Shown one piece after another: positions 1-9,338 of a stretch of DNA of 64,000 nt. Each line of letters begins with the position of its first letter. The first letter of the stretch is position 1. Position numbers and translations under genes: made by a program. The notes under the pieces were generated by a model. That model was not told the origin of the DNA. It saw only the letters and a program-made list of their open reading frames with translations, and did not search any database. The stretch spans positions 186,001-250,000 of the forward strand of contig NZ_JAGGJU010000002.1 of the NCBI RefSeq assembly GCF_017873095.1, written 5' to 3'. The stretch comes from Heterorhizobium halophytocola (lineage in GTDB: Bacteria; Pseudomonadota; Alphaproteobacteria; Rhizobiales; Rhizobiaceae).

Positions 1-962
1 ATGCCGATAAACATCAGGCCGAAATAGAGCTGCCAGACATTGGTGATGTCGGACAGCATCAACTGCAGATAGGTGACCAGCACGGCACCGACGATCGGAC
101 CGGCAAAGAAGCCGGTGCCGCCGATATAGGCCATCAGGATGACCGTGCCGGATTCGGCAGCGCCCATCTGCGCGGCGTTCATCAGCTCGAAATTGATGGC
201 GGTGAGCCCACCGGCAATGCCGGCGAACAGCCCGGCAAGGCTGAAGGCGATGAAGCGGAGGGTGGTCGTGTTGTAGCCGATGAAGCTGACCCGCACCGGA
301 TTGTCGCGCACCGCGTTGCACATGCGGCCGAACGGGGTGCGGGTGATCGCGTACATGGCGAGCATCGAGACGAAGCACCAGGCGGCGATCAGGTAATAGA
401 CCTCGATCTGCGGGCCGAACATGATGCCGAACGGCTGCGGCAGATCCGTGCGATCGGCACTGATGCCTTCCTCGCCGCCGAAGACATGGCGCAGGATGAG
501 CGCGCTGGAGGCGACGAGTTCGGCGATGCCGAGTGTGATCATGGCAAAGGCGGTGCCGGCACGCCGCGTACAGACGGCGCCGAACAGGAGGCCGAAGACC
601 AGGCCTGCCGCCCCGCCGATGAGCGGCATGGCCATCAGCGGCACGGGCAACAGACCATCGGCGCCCATGTTCATGGCATGCGCCGTCAGAAAGCCGCCAA
701 GGCCCAAAAACACCGCATGTCCGAAGGACAGCAGGCCGGTCTGGCCGAGCAGCATGTTGTAGGACAGGGCAAAGATGATCATCGTGCCCATCAGGCACAG
801 GGTCGAGATCGCCAGGCCGGAGCTGAACAGCTGCGGCAACAGCACGAGCACCAGGGCAACCACGACCCAGATGCCGTAGCGAAAAAGGGGATTGCCGGTC
901 GGGCCGCCTGGCGGCGGCAAGTGCGGGGGAGGGGCGATGGTGGTGGACGGATTTCCGGTCAT
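1..962 (-). CDS. livM: LIV-type ABC transporter permease LivM (C-terminus cut by window edge)
   Basis: Inner-membrane permease of a branched-chain amino acid (HAAT family) ABC importer. The start at 962 shares four bases (ATGA) with the stop of livH, so the two are translationally coupled. The visible 320 codons begin with a proline-rich cytoplasmic leader and continue with hydrophobic segments and the LivM-type stretch LLGQTGLLSFGHAVFLG near residue 75. The C-terminus lies outside the window. Substrate cannot be read from the sequence; the neighbouring thiolase and acyl-CoA ligase suggest a carboxylic acid or branched-chain compound rather than a simple amino acid. Confidence 0.93.
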   Translation of the reverse strand, partial: MTGNPSTTIAPPPHLPPPGGPTGNPLFRYGIWVVVALVLVLLPQLFSSGLAISTLCLMGTMIIFALSYNMLLGQTGLLSFGHAVFLGLGGFLTAHAMNMGADGLLPVPLMAMPLIGGAAGLVFGLLFGAVCTRRAGTAFAMITLGIAELVASSALILRHVFGGEEGISADRTDLPQPFGIMFGPQIEVYYLIAAWCFVSMLAMYAITRTPFGRMCNAVRDNPVRVSFIGYNTTTLRFIAFSLAGLFAGIAGGLTAINFELMNAAQMGAAESGTVILMAYIGGTGFFAGPIVGAVLVTYLQLMLSDITNVWQLYFGLMFIG

Positions 963-1909
963 GTGTCACGCATTCCCATAAGGCCGCGGGGCCGCACGAT
1001 CAGGACGAGCACCAGCAGCAGATAGGGCAGGATGGGGGCGACCTGCGCGATGGTGACGTTCCAGATATCGTTGAGATAGTCGCCCAGCGCATTGTCGAGG
1101 CCGAGCGGGCCGAACACATCGGCAAGCGAGATGTCGAAGGCGACGGCGAAGGTCTGGAGAAGCCCGATCAGCAGCGAGGCGACGAAGGCGCCACCCAGCG
1201 ATCCGAGCCCGCCGACGACCACGACGACGAACAGGATGGGGCCGAGCAGGCCTGCCATGTTGGATTGGGTGACAAGGGCAGGGCCGGCAATCACGCCGGC
1301 CACGGCTGCCAGCGCCACACCGACACCGAAGACCAGCATGAAGATGCGATCGACATTATGGCCGAGCATGCCGACCATATCGGGATGGGTGAGCGCCGCC
1401 TGGACGATGAGGCCGACACGGGTCCGCCGGATGATCAGGAGCAGCACGAGGAAGATCGCCACCGCCGTCAGCAGCTCGAACATCTTGAAGGCCGGATAGG
1501 TGGTGGAGAAGAGGGTGAAGGCGGAAAAATCGAGCGAGGGCGGTATGACATAATTGACCGGCAGCCGCCCCCAGACCATTTCAACGACCTGCTGAATGAC
1601 GAAGGTCAGGCCGAAGGTGAACAGCAGTTCGGCGACATGGCCATAGCGGTGCACGCGCCGGAGGCCGAAGCGCTCGACGGCCATGCCGATCAGCGCCACC
1701 AGGATCGGGGCCAGCACCAGGGCCGGCCAGAAGCCGATATGGCGGCTGATCTCGAAGCCGAAAAAGGCGCCCAGCATATAGAAACTGGCATGGGCAAGGT
1801 TCAGCACCCCCATCATCGAGAAGATGACGGTGAGGCCGCTTGCCATCAGGAACAGCAGCATGCCGAACAGCACGCCGTTGATGGTGGATACGAAGACGAT
1901 TTCGAGCAC
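959..1909 (-). CDS. livH: LIV-type ABC transporter permease LivH
   Basis: Inner-membrane permease, 316 aa, pairing with LivM. Multiple hydrophobic helices are visible, with the family-typical ...VLNLAHASFYMLGA... stretch near residue 40 and the conserved GGLGSLGGAFVAS stretch near residue 230. It lies downstream of the periplasmic binding protein gene (start 3268) and upstream of livM in one leftward operon. No ATPase genes (livG/livF) are visible here; they presumably lie left of position 1. Confidence 0.93.
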   Translation of the reverse strand: MLEIVFVSTINGVLFGMLLFLMASGLTVIFSMMGVLNLAHASFYMLGAFFGFEISRHIGFWPALVLAPILVALIGMAVERFGLRRVHRYGHVAELLFTFGLTFVIQQVVEMVWGRLPVNYVIPPSLDFSAFTLFSTTYPAFKMFELLTAVAIFLVLLLIIRRTRVGLIVQAALTHPDMVGMLGHNVDRIFMLVFGVGVALAAVAGVIAGPALVTQSNMAGLLGPILFVVVVVGGLGSLGGAFVASLLIGLLQTFAVAFDISLADVFGPLGLDNALGDYLNDIWNVTIAQVAPILPYLLLVLVLIVRPRGLMGMRDT

Positions 1910-2017
1910 GGTTATCTCAAGCCTTTGATCCGGATGGGCCGGTCGGGCGTCTAGCCGCGATTCCGGCAGATGGACGAGGCGCCGCGACCGGGATCGCGAC
2001 GCCTCCTCGACCCGACC

Positions 2018-3268
2018 TTATCCTGGACGCTTCATTTCGCAGGTGGTCGGGACGACCGTATCCTTGGCCGCGACTTCGCCGATCCTGGTCCAGCCCCAGC
2101 CGGTGTTTTCCTCGTCGAAGCTCTCGCCATCCTTCAGCGGGCCGAAGCTGGAGATGAACAGCGGCTGGAACAACTGGTGGTCCTCCTTGCGAACAAAGCC
2201 TTCGCCGCCGCTGGAAAAGGTCTTGTATTGCATGCCCTCCAGTTTCGGGATGAAATCGGCCGGGTCGTCGGACTTGGCTTCCTCGACCGCCTTGAACAGC
2301 AGGCCGGCGGTGTTGAAGATGCGCGGGAAGACGACGGGCGCATCCTTGTAACGGTCGATATAGGCCTTGATCGTCTTGTCGGCCTCGGGATAGCCGAGAT
2401 TGTTGATGCCTTCGTTGATCTGGTAGACCTCACCTGCGAGATCGGCCTGCTTGATCGCGGTCGGGCCGCCGGCGGCGCCGGCATAATAGGTGAACCATTT
2501 GACCTTGAGGCCGGCCTGGCCTGCAGCCTTCAACAGCAGCGAAAAGTCCTGGCCCCAATTGCCGGTGATCACCGCATCGGCACCCGACGCCTTGATCTTG
2601 GCGACATAGGGGGCAAAATCGGTGATCTTCACCAGCGGATGGAACTCGTTGCCGACGACCTCGATATCGGGTCGCTTTTCCTTCAGCATCGCCACCGCGC
2701 TGTCGGCAACCGCATGGCCGAAGGAATAGTCCTGGTCGATCAGGTAGACCTTCTTGATGTCCTGCTGATCCTTGATGAAGTTGGTGAGGGCCGCCATCTT
2801 GACGTTGACGTTGGCATCGAAGGAGACGTGCCAGTAGCTGCACTTCTCGTTGGTCAGCACCGGATCGATGGCGCCATAGTTCAGGTAGACGACGTGCTTG
2901 TCCGGGTTGCGGCGGTTGAACTTGGCGACGAAATCCTCGATGGCGACCCCGACAGAAGAGCCGTTGCCCTGGACGATGATCCGCACGCCTTCGTCGATCG
3001 CCTTTTGCACCTGTACCAGGCTGGTCTGCGCATTGACCTGATTATCGTAGCCGATGACCTCGACCTTCTCGCCGTTGATGCCGCCCTGGGCATTGGCCTC
3101 GTCGGCGATGAATTTCAAATGGTTGAGGCCGATCTGGCCGACGCTGGCCGCGCCGCCGGACAGCGGGTCGACATAGCCGATCTTCAGCGTGTCCTGGGCA
3201 AGCGCCTGGCTTGCCAGTCCAGCGACCAGCGCGGCGGCAAGCGCCGTCGTTGCATATAGATGTTTCAT
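2018..3268 (-). CDS. branched-chain amino acid-type ABC transporter substrate-binding protein
   Basis: Periplasmic type-1 binding protein of 416 aa for the LIV-type importer. The chosen ATG at 3268 follows a strong GAGGAGGAA ribosome site and gives a clean Sec signal (MKHLYATTALAAALVAGLAS, cleavage after AQA-type residues). The mature protein begins with DTLKIGYVDPLSGGAASVG, the usual ligand-binding opening of this family. A 22-residue extension upstream of this ATG is open but lacks a signal-peptide-like N-terminus. It is the first transport gene in the leftward operon, with livH and livM after it. Confidence 0.92.
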   Translation of the reverse strand: MKHLYATTALAAALVAGLASQALAQDTLKIGYVDPLSGGAASVGQIGLNHLKFIADEANAQGGINGEKVEVIGYDNQVNAQTSLVQVQKAIDEGVRIIVQGNGSSVGVAIEDFVAKFNRRNPDKHVVYLNYGAIDPVLTNEKCSYWHVSFDANVNVKMAALTNFIKDQQDIKKVYLIDQDYSFGHAVADSAVAMLKEKRPDIEVVGNEFHPLVKITDFAPYVAKIKASGADAVITGNWGQDFSLLLKAAGQAGLKVKWFTYYAGAAGGPTAIKQADLAGEVYQINEGINNLGYPEADKTIKAYIDRYKDAPVVFPRIFNTAGLLFKAVEEAKSDDPADFIPKLEGMQYKTFSSGGEGFVRKEDHQLFQPLFISSFGPLKDGESFDEENTGWGWTRIGEVAAKDTVVPTTCEMKRPG

Positions 3269-3398
3269 TGGTTCCTCCTCTTTGCGGAAACTCCCGTTCC
3301 GCCTCCCGTTTTTATGCTTGGCTCTGCTCTTCAATCACCAGCCCCGTCCGCTCCTCGGGCGAAACGGGATGGATCGCCGCCACGCCGGGGCGGCAAAT

Positions 3399-4292
3399 TC
3401 AGCCGTGTGCGGTCCGCCTGGCCTTTTGTGCCGTCGCGCTCGCCACCTCCCGCTCGAGCTGGGTAAAGCCGTAGGCCGGCACGATCTCGCCGGCGCGGTC
3501 CCGGATCTGCGGCCATGCGGCAACGACGGCCTCGGGCGCATTGTCATCATTGGCGATCTGGACACCCTCGGTCAGGGTGACATTGGCGGCGGCGAAATGT
3601 CCGGCACCGGCACACAGGATGGTGCGGCTCGGCGCCTCGTCACCGACAAGCGCCAGCAGGCCGTCGCTGACCCGCTCGGGCAGCAGTTCGGCGAGCGCCG
3701 CGGGTTCCAGCAGGCCGTCGGTCATGGCGGTTGCCGCGGTCGGCGCCAGGCAGTTGACCCGGATGCTGTATTTTTCGCCCTCGATGGAAAGCGTCTGCAT
3801 CAGCCCGACCAGCGCCATCTTGGCAGCCCCATAGTTGGACTGACCGAAATTGCCGTAGAGCCCGGAAGACGAGGTGGTCATGACGATGCGGCCATAGCGC
3901 TGTTCGCGCATGATCTCCCACACCGCCTTGCTGCAGACGACGGCGCCCATCAGGTGCACGTCGACCACCTGCCGGAAATCCTCGATGCTCATCTTGGCAA
4001 AGCTCTTGTCGCGCAGGATGCCGGCATTGTTGACGAGAATGTCGATGCGGCCCCAGCGCGCCATGGCCTGTCCGACCATCTCTGCCACCCCGGCTTCGTC
4101 GGTGACGGACGCTGCAAAGGGGATCGCCTCGCCACCGGCGGCAACGATCTCGTCGGCGACCTTTCGGGCAGCCTCTTCATTCATGTCGTTGACGACCACT
4201 CCGGCCCCGAGCCGGGCGAGGAGGAGCGCGTGAGAGCGCCCGAGGCCTCCGCCTGCACCCGTGACAATGGCTGTGCGACTCGAGAGCTGCAT
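3399..4292 (-). CDS. SDR-family oxidoreductase (MFE-2 dehydrogenase-like)
   Basis: NAD(P)-dependent short-chain dehydrogenase of 297 aa. The start at 4292 follows GGAGGAGACAA. Seen: the Rossmann glycine motif TGAGGGLGRSHA near residue 11, the NNAGI motif, and the catalytic SS(G)...Y-x-x-x-K stretch (SNYGAAK). The VVVND pattern after the first beta strand resembles the 3-hydroxyacyl-CoA dehydrogenase part of peroxisomal-type multifunctional enzymes. With the neighbouring thiolase and acyl-CoA ligase this points to a beta-oxidation-like step; that role is inferred. A palindromic box at 4321-4341 lies directly upstream. Confidence 0.88.
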   Translation of the reverse strand: MQLSSRTAIVTGAGGGLGRSHALLLARLGAGVVVNDMNEEAARKVADEIVAAGGEAIPFAASVTDEAGVAEMVGQAMARWGRIDILVNNAGILRDKSFAKMSIEDFRQVVDVHLMGAVVCSKAVWEIMREQRYGRIVMTTSSSGLYGNFGQSNYGAAKMALVGLMQTLSIEGEKYSIRVNCLAPTAATAMTDGLLEPAALAELLPERVSDGLLALVGDEAPSRTILCAGAGHFAAANVTLTEGVQIANDDNAPEAVVAAWPQIRDRAGEIVPAYGFTQLEREVASATAQKARRTAHG

Positions 4293-4320
4293 TTGTCTCC
4301 TCCTGAGAACCATTTATTAC

Positions 4321-4341
4321 ATTCACTCACTAGTGAATTAA
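4321..4341. promoter_or_regulatory. palindromic box upstream of the SDR gene (candidate TetR operator)
   Basis: ATTCACTCACTAGTGAAT contains the perfect 10-bp palindrome TCACTAGTGA about 30 bases before the SDR start. The core TTCACTCACTAGTG recurs with few changes at 5261 and 8279 (consensus TTCRCTCNCTRGTG), always in front of genes of the acyl-CoA cluster. The most economical regulator is the TetR protein encoded at 4418-5104. Confidence 0.6.
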
Positions 4342-4417
4342 CAAACATCATGCAAGAGAATCTTTCCGATTTTCCGATCAGGGGCGGCAGAAATTCCGGT
4401 AAAATCCAAGGTGTGGA

Positions 4418-5104
4418 TCAATCCTTGGGCTTCTGGCACAGCGACAGAAAGCCGGCGGCCATGAAGGTCGCCATCCGCTGCTTGGCGGCCAGGAAATCAT
4501 CGGAGCGGCAGAGCCCGCCCGACAGCTTGTCGAGGCGGCCGGTGCGGGCAAGCGTCAGCATCAGGCCGCCGGTGAGGAAATGATAGCTCCAGAAGATATC
4601 TTCGGGGGCGCAGTCGGGCAGGGCCTTTTTGAGGATGTCGATGAGGCGCAGGACCACGGGATCGAAATATTCGTCCATAAGCTCGGCCCCCCATTCCGGG
4701 GTATTGGCCACCTGGGCGCCCAGAGCCGCGTAGTTGCGCCAGCCTTCGCCGCCCTCGATATAAAGGTCGAGGTCGGTGTCGAGAAAGGCGCGCAATGCGC
4801 CCTCCACCGTCGGCTTGCCGCCACAGGCCGCCTCGTAGTCGTCGAGCATTTTCATCCGCCGCTCGCTGGTGACCACGGCACGGCGCGAGAACACGGCGTC
4901 GAACAGCTTCTTCTTGTCGTCGAAATAGTAGTTGATCAGCGTGTGATGCACGCCGATGGTCTTCGCCACGTCCTTCAGGGTGACGCCGTGCAGGCCATGG
5001 CGGGAAAACAGATATTCGGCCGTATCGAGGATCTGCTCGATCATCTCGGCGCGCCGCTCTGCCTTGACGGACCGTTTCGGCGGCGATTTTCGTTCTGCGG
5101 GCAC
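4418..5104 (-). CDS. TetR/AcrR-family transcriptional regulator
   Basis: DNA-binding repressor candidate of 228 aa. The N-terminal helix-turn-helix is seen in the first 60 residues (ILDTAEYLFSRHGLHGVTLKDVAKTIGVHHTLINYYFDDKKKLFDAVF), followed by a divergent ligand-binding region. A GTG start at 5104 is preferred because AGAGAGG lies seven bases before it; an ATG at 5209 would add a low-complexity Pro/Arg/Ala leader. It sits between the SDR and thiolase genes, and a long palindrome at 5256-5285 related to the boxes at 4321 and 8278 lies upstream, consistent with autoregulation plus control of the cluster (inference). Confidence 0.88.
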   Translation of the reverse strand: MPAERKSPPKRSVKAERRAEMIEQILDTAEYLFSRHGLHGVTLKDVAKTIGVHHTLINYYFDDKKKLFDAVFSRRAVVTSERRMKMLDDYEAACGGKPTVEGALRAFLDTDLDLYIEGGEGWRNYAALGAQVANTPEWGAELMDEYFDPVVLRLIDILKKALPDCAPEDIFWSYHFLTGGLMLTLARTGRLDKLSGGLCRSDDFLAAKQRMATFMAAGFLSLCQKPKD

Positions 5105-5255
5105 GGGCGAACCTCTCTGTCTGGCAGTCGGACGGGGCGTCGCCGGGGTGGCACGACCACCTCCGGCGCTGATCTGCCAGCCGAACCGCCGGGCCGCCGC
5201 CGATATCAACCGCCGTTTCTACCGGCGCATTAATGGCTTGGCGGCCGTCCTGCGT

Positions 5256-5285
5256 CAATCTTCGCTCGCTGGTGAGCGAAGATTG
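5256..5285. promoter_or_regulatory. 30-bp palindrome upstream of the TetR gene (candidate operator)
   Basis: CAATCTTCGCTC and GAGCGAAGATTG form perfect 12-base arms around GCTGGT. The left half reads TTCGCTCGCTGGTG, a variant of the boxes at 4321 and 8278. It lies just after the thiolase stop, so it could also act as a hairpin at the end of that transcript, but it has no T-run on either side. Confidence 0.55.
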
Positions 5286-5291
5286 GAAGGC

Positions 5292-6479
5292 TCAGCGGTT
5301 GATCTCGAAGAGCGCCGCCGCCCCCATGCCGCCGCCGACGCACATCGTGACCACGACATAGCGCACGCCGCGTCGCTGGCCTTCGATCAGCGCATGTCCC
5401 ACAAGCCGTGCACCGGTCATGCCATAGGGGTGGCCAATCGAGATACCGCCACCGTTGACGTTGTAGATCGCGGGGTCGATGCCGAGGTGATCGCGGCAGT
5501 AGAGCGCCTGCACCGCAAAGGCTTCGTTCAGCTCCCACAGGCCGATATCCCCGACCGTCAGCCCGTGCGCCTTCAACAGTTTCGGGATCGCGTAGATCGG
5601 GCCGATCCCCATTTCCTCCGGCGCGCAACCGGCAACCGCCATGCCGCGATAGACGCCGAGCGGCGCCAGCCCGCGTTGTTCGGCAAGCTTCGCATCCATC
5701 AGGATCGCGGCCGATGCGCCGTCCGACAGCTGGCTGGCATTGCCGGCGGTGATCACGCCGCCCTCGATCACGGGCTTCAGCGTGGCAAGGCCCTCCAGCG
5801 TCGTCTCCGGGCGATTGCCCTCGTCGCGGTCGAGCGTGACCGAGCGCTCGCAGATGTCACCGGTCTGCTTGTCCTTGACCAGCATGGTGGTGGAGAACGG
5901 CACGATCTCGCGGTCGAACCGGCCCGCGGACTGCGCATCGGCCGTGCGCTGCTGCGACTGCAGGGCATAGGCGTCCTGCGCATCGCGAGCGATTCCATAT
6001 TTGCGGGCGACGAATTCGGCCGTCTGCAGCATCGGCATGTAGGCATGCGGCACTTTTTCCACCACGGCCGGATCGAGATCCTTCTGCACCCAGGAAAAGT
6101 AATTGTCCTGCACGGCCGAAATGTTTTCCTGGCCCCCGGCGGCCACGACATCCATGCCGTCGACGATGATCTGCTTGGCAGCGGTGGCGATCGCCATCAG
6201 TCCGGAGGCGCATTGGCGATCCATGGTCTGGCCGGAGACGGTCACCGGAACACCCGCGGCAAAGATGCTGTTGCGCGCAAGATTCATGCCCGCCGTGCCG
6301 GCCGACAGCACGGTGCCAAGCACGAAATCCTCGATGTCGGCGGCATCGATGCCCGCACGTGTGATGGCTTGCGACAGCACATGGCCGGTGAGGCTCGGCG
6401 ATTTCGTGGCGTTCAGGCTGCCGCGATAGGCCTTGCCGATGCCGGTGCGGGCGGTACTGACGACGACTGCTTCTCTCAT
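5292..6479 (-). CDS. thiolase (acetyl-CoA C-acyltransferase)
   Basis: Thiolase of 395 aa, the usual family length, catalysing thiolytic cleavage or condensation of acyl-CoAs in the cytoplasm. Seen: the N-terminal acyl-enzyme cysteine in DRQCASGL (about residue 89), the conserved NGGGISIGHPYGMTGAR with the catalytic His, and the C-terminal CVGGGMG with the second catalytic Cys. GGAGGAAGACC precedes the start. Neighbours are an acyl-CoA ligase upstream and TetR and SDR genes downstream, which together suggest fatty or branched acid degradation. Confidence 0.93.
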   Translation of the reverse strand: MREAVVVSTARTGIGKAYRGSLNATKSPSLTGHVLSQAITRAGIDAADIEDFVLGTVLSAGTAGMNLARNSIFAAGVPVTVSGQTMDRQCASGLMAIATAAKQIIVDGMDVVAAGGQENISAVQDNYFSWVQKDLDPAVVEKVPHAYMPMLQTAEFVARKYGIARDAQDAYALQSQQRTADAQSAGRFDREIVPFSTTMLVKDKQTGDICERSVTLDRDEGNRPETTLEGLATLKPVIEGGVITAGNASQLSDGASAAILMDAKLAEQRGLAPLGVYRGMAVAGCAPEEMGIGPIYAIPKLLKAHGLTVGDIGLWELNEAFAVQALYCRDHLGIDPAIYNVNGGGISIGHPYGMTGARLVGHALIEGQRRGVRYVVVTMCVGGGMGAAALFEINR

Positions 6480-6538
6480 GGTCTTCCTCCTTGAACGGAC
6501 CGCGGCCCCTTTATTCCCGGGCGCGCGCCTGCGTGATC

Positions 6539-8122
6539 CTATGCCTGGCCGTGTTCGGCTCTCAGTCTAACCTTGTCTATCTTGCCCGTCGCGGCCTTCG
6601 GCATGGTCTCCAGGCGCACGACCCTGTCTGGAATCCACCAGGACGCGACACGCCCCTTCAGCGAGGCCAGCAGATCCTCGTCACGCAGGTCGTGGTCCCG
6701 ACGCATCTCGACCAGCAGCAGCGGGCGCTCGCCCCATTTGAGATCCGGCCTGCCGATCACCGCGGCCAGCGAGACATCGGGCAGCGCGCCGATGATCGCC
6801 TCGATTTCGGCCGGGTTGATCCATTCGCCGCCGGACTTGATCAGATCCTTGGCCCGACCGGTGATCGTCAGGTTGCCGTCCCGGTCGATGCGGGCGAGGT
6901 CGCCGGTGGCAAACCAGCCATCCCTGTCGGTGGCCGGCTCCGCTTGGCCGAAATAACGCTCGACCACGGCCGCCCCGCGCACCCGTAAATGCCCCTCGGC
7001 CTCCCGCTGCTCGGCAAGCGGCGTTCCCTCGGCATCCGTCAGCAGCAGATCGACGCCGATCGCCGGCCGGCCGGAGAGATCGGCGCTGCGCTCGGGGTCG
7101 CCCGGCAGCGCGACCGTGCCGGAGGGCGAAAGCTCGGTCATGCCCCAGCTGGTCTGGACCGTGACGCCGAGGCGCTCCTCGATCCGTCGCATCAGGGCGG
7201 GGGGCAGGGAGGCGCCGCCGACCAGGACGCGCTGCAGCGTCGGCACATCGCCGCCATGGGTTTCCAGATGTTCGACAAGGCCGAGCCACAGCGTCGGCAC
7301 GCCGACCGCAAGCGTCACACCTTCCGCATTGATCAACCTCGCAAGGCTCGCCCCGTCCGAATAACGGCCCGGCAGCACCAGCTTGGCACCGACGGCGGGC
7401 GTCGCGAACGGAAGACCCCAGGCATTGGCATGAAACATCGGAACGACGGCCAGCACGGTGTCCCGGCGGCTGATCGCAAAGATGTCGGCCTGCAGCAGCC
7501 GCAGGGTGTGAAGAAAACTGGAGCGATGGGTATAGGTGACGCCCTTCGGTGCCCCCGTCGTGCCCGAGGTAAAGCAGAGGCCGGACGGCGCGGTCTCGTC
7601 GAACCGACCCCAGGGAACCTCCGGCACATCGCCGTCGAGCAGGTCGGCCAGCAGCGCCAGTTGGGCATCGCAGGCACCGTCGTCACACGCACCGTCGATG
7701 ACAAGGATATGGCGAAGGCAGGGGCAGGCCTGCGCCAGCGCGCGGGCGAGCGGCTGGAGATCGGAACTGACGATCAGGACGCGCGGCTCGGACTGGCGCA
7801 GCATGGCGGCAAGGTCGGTCGGGCCCAGGCGCGGGTTCAGCGTGTGGCAGATGGCGCCCATGCCCATGATGCCGTACCAGACCTCGACATGGTCTGCCGT
7901 GTTCCAGGCAAGCGTCGCCACCCGGTGCCCGAAGCCGACACCGAGCTTTGCCAGCACGCCCGACAGGCGCCGGGCCCGGTCGTGAAGCGCGTCATAGCGG
8001 ATGCGGCGCGTGGCACCATCGGCAAGCGCGGTCACCACAACCGTCTCCGGATTCCACCTGGCCCCATGCTGGATGAATTTTTCGACCGTCAGCGGAAATG
8101 ACTGCATGCTGCCGTCGATCAT
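6539..8122 (-). CDS. AMP-dependent acyl-CoA synthetase/ligase
   Basis: Adenylate-forming ligase of 527 aa that activates a carboxylic acid to its CoA thioester. The start at 8122 is supported by GGAGGAGCGCC immediately upstream. Seen: the AMP-binding P-loop FTSGTTGAPKGVTYTH near residue 160, SWGMTELSPSG, GWFATGDLARID, the hinge GRAKDLIKSGGEWI and the catalytic Lys context KAATGKIDK at the C-terminus. The N-terminal part (HTLNPRLGP) resembles medium/long-chain fatty-acyl-CoA ligases. The acid is not identified. A palindromic box of the local TetR type lies at 8278-8299. Confidence 0.92.
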   Translation of the reverse strand: MIDGSMQSFPLTVEKFIQHGARWNPETVVVTALADGATRRIRYDALHDRARRLSGVLAKLGVGFGHRVATLAWNTADHVEVWYGIMGMGAICHTLNPRLGPTDLAAMLRQSEPRVLIVSSDLQPLARALAQACPCLRHILVIDGACDDGACDAQLALLADLLDGDVPEVPWGRFDETAPSGLCFTSGTTGAPKGVTYTHRSSFLHTLRLLQADIFAISRRDTVLAVVPMFHANAWGLPFATPAVGAKLVLPGRYSDGASLARLINAEGVTLAVGVPTLWLGLVEHLETHGGDVPTLQRVLVGGASLPPALMRRIEERLGVTVQTSWGMTELSPSGTVALPGDPERSADLSGRPAIGVDLLLTDAEGTPLAEQREAEGHLRVRGAAVVERYFGQAEPATDRDGWFATGDLARIDRDGNLTITGRAKDLIKSGGEWINPAEIEAIIGALPDVSLAAVIGRPDLKWGERPLLLVEMRRDHDLRDEDLLASLKGRVASWWIPDRVVRLETMPKAATGKIDKVRLRAEHGQA

Positions 8123-8277
8123 GGCGCTCCTCCAAGCTGGCACATTCATGGCGGTCATCCCGCCAAGGTCTCCGGGGAGGCGATAAGCCAAAGCCCCACG
8201 CCGTACCCCGCTCCTGTCCGACACCGCGTGCGACGTCGCCCGGCCGATAGATGAGCCAGACCGGCCCCCAAGTCAAC

Positions 8278-8299
8278 ATTCACTCTCTAGTGTGTTAAT
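8278..8299. promoter_or_regulatory. palindromic box upstream of the acyl-CoA ligase (candidate TetR operator)
   Basis: ATTCACTCTCTAGTGTGTT matches the box at 4321 in most positions (ATTCACTC-CTAGTG core) and is followed by the AT-rich TAATAATATATTC. It lies about 155 bases before the assigned ligase start, implying a leader or a longer N-terminus. It may also face the nitroreductase-like gene to the right. Confidence 0.5.
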
Positions 8300-8507
8300 A
8301 ATATATTCGCCGCCGCACCGGAATGCGCTCGGCCGCCGCCTGTGGCGGCCTTTGGGGGAGTGCTGGTGCAAAAATGGTAGGGGAGGCGGGGAGACGGCTG
8401 ATCGATCCGGTCAGCCGACCGGCTCCGGTGACCGGAGGAAGTGTCGCCGAGCAGGCGCCATTTGCGACCGGGGCGGTCGTGGCGGCCACTCGCAAATGCC
8501 GCAGGTG

Positions 8508-9338
8508 TTATTTTATCTTGAAGCCCATCCGCCGCACGATATCCGACAACAGGTGTCGGCCTTTCAGCGCCGCCGTATCGCCGATGCGTCCGGCCACGGC
8601 CTTGGTCCAGCCGCGGACGGCCATACCCTGGTTGCTCTGAAAGGCACGCATGGTGTCGTCATAGCCACCAAAATCGTCCGCATTGTCGGCGACCTGATAG
8701 CGTTCCCGGTGCAGGACGAAGGATTGCGCAAGCCGCGGCTTGGCCTTGGTTGCCATCGCCGGATCCGGATAGCCGACCGTCATGCCGAAGACCGCGAAGG
8801 TTTCCGGCGGGAGACCCAATACCTTGCCGACCTCGGCCGGATGATTGCGAATGCCCCCGATATAGCATGTGCCGAGCCCCAGCGATTCGAAGGCGACCAG
8901 GGCATTTTGCGCGGCCAGTGCCGCGTCGATCGTTCCGACCAGAAATGTTTCCAGATAGTCGAGGCCGTCGCCCGTATGGCCATGCGCCTTGCTGATTGTC
9001 CGCAGCCGCGAAAGGTCGGCAATCCACACCAGAAAGAGCGGCGCCGAGACGATCTGCGGATTGGGAGAAGCCAGTTCCTCAAGCCTTGCGCGTCTCTCGG
9101 CATCCTCGACCGCCACGACGCTCCAGGCCTGCAGGCTGGACGATGTCGGAGCCGATTGGGCGGAAGCGATTGCCAGATGCAGGAGGTCATCAGGCACCCG
9201 ATCCGGCAGATAGGCGCGCACGGAGCGGTGCGACAGCATGGCCTCGACAGCCTCGTTGCATCGCGCGGCTTCTATGGGCTGCTCCTCACCATAGCGACGG
9301 CGGAGCAGATCGGAGATTGTCTGGGAATGAGCCGCCAT
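8508..9338 (-). CDS. nitroreductase-family flavoprotein (NfsA/FRP-like NADPH oxidoreductase)
   Basis: FMN-dependent oxidoreductase candidate, 276 aa. Seen: the family N-terminal pattern HRSVRAYLPDRVPDDLLHLAIASAQSAPTSSSLQAWSVV with FMN-contacting residues, AALAAQNALVAFESLGLGTCYIGGIRN in the middle, and FGMTVGYPD near residue 185, as in NfsA/FRP-type proteins. It is the upstream-most gene of the leftward acyl-CoA cluster but separated from the ligase by about 385 bases, so it may be transcribed separately. The physiological acceptor is unknown. Confidence 0.85.
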   Translation of the reverse strand: MAAHSQTISDLLRRRYGEEQPIEAARCNEAVEAMLSHRSVRAYLPDRVPDDLLHLAIASAQSAPTSSSLQAWSVVAVEDAERRARLEELASPNPQIVSAPLFLVWIADLSRLRTISKAHGHTGDGLDYLETFLVGTIDAALAAQNALVAFESLGLGTCYIGGIRNHPAEVGKVLGLPPETFAVFGMTVGYPDPAMATKAKPRLAQSFVLHRERYQVADNADDFGGYDDTMRAFQSNQGMAVRGWTKAVAGRIGDTAALKGRHLLSDIVRRMGFKIK

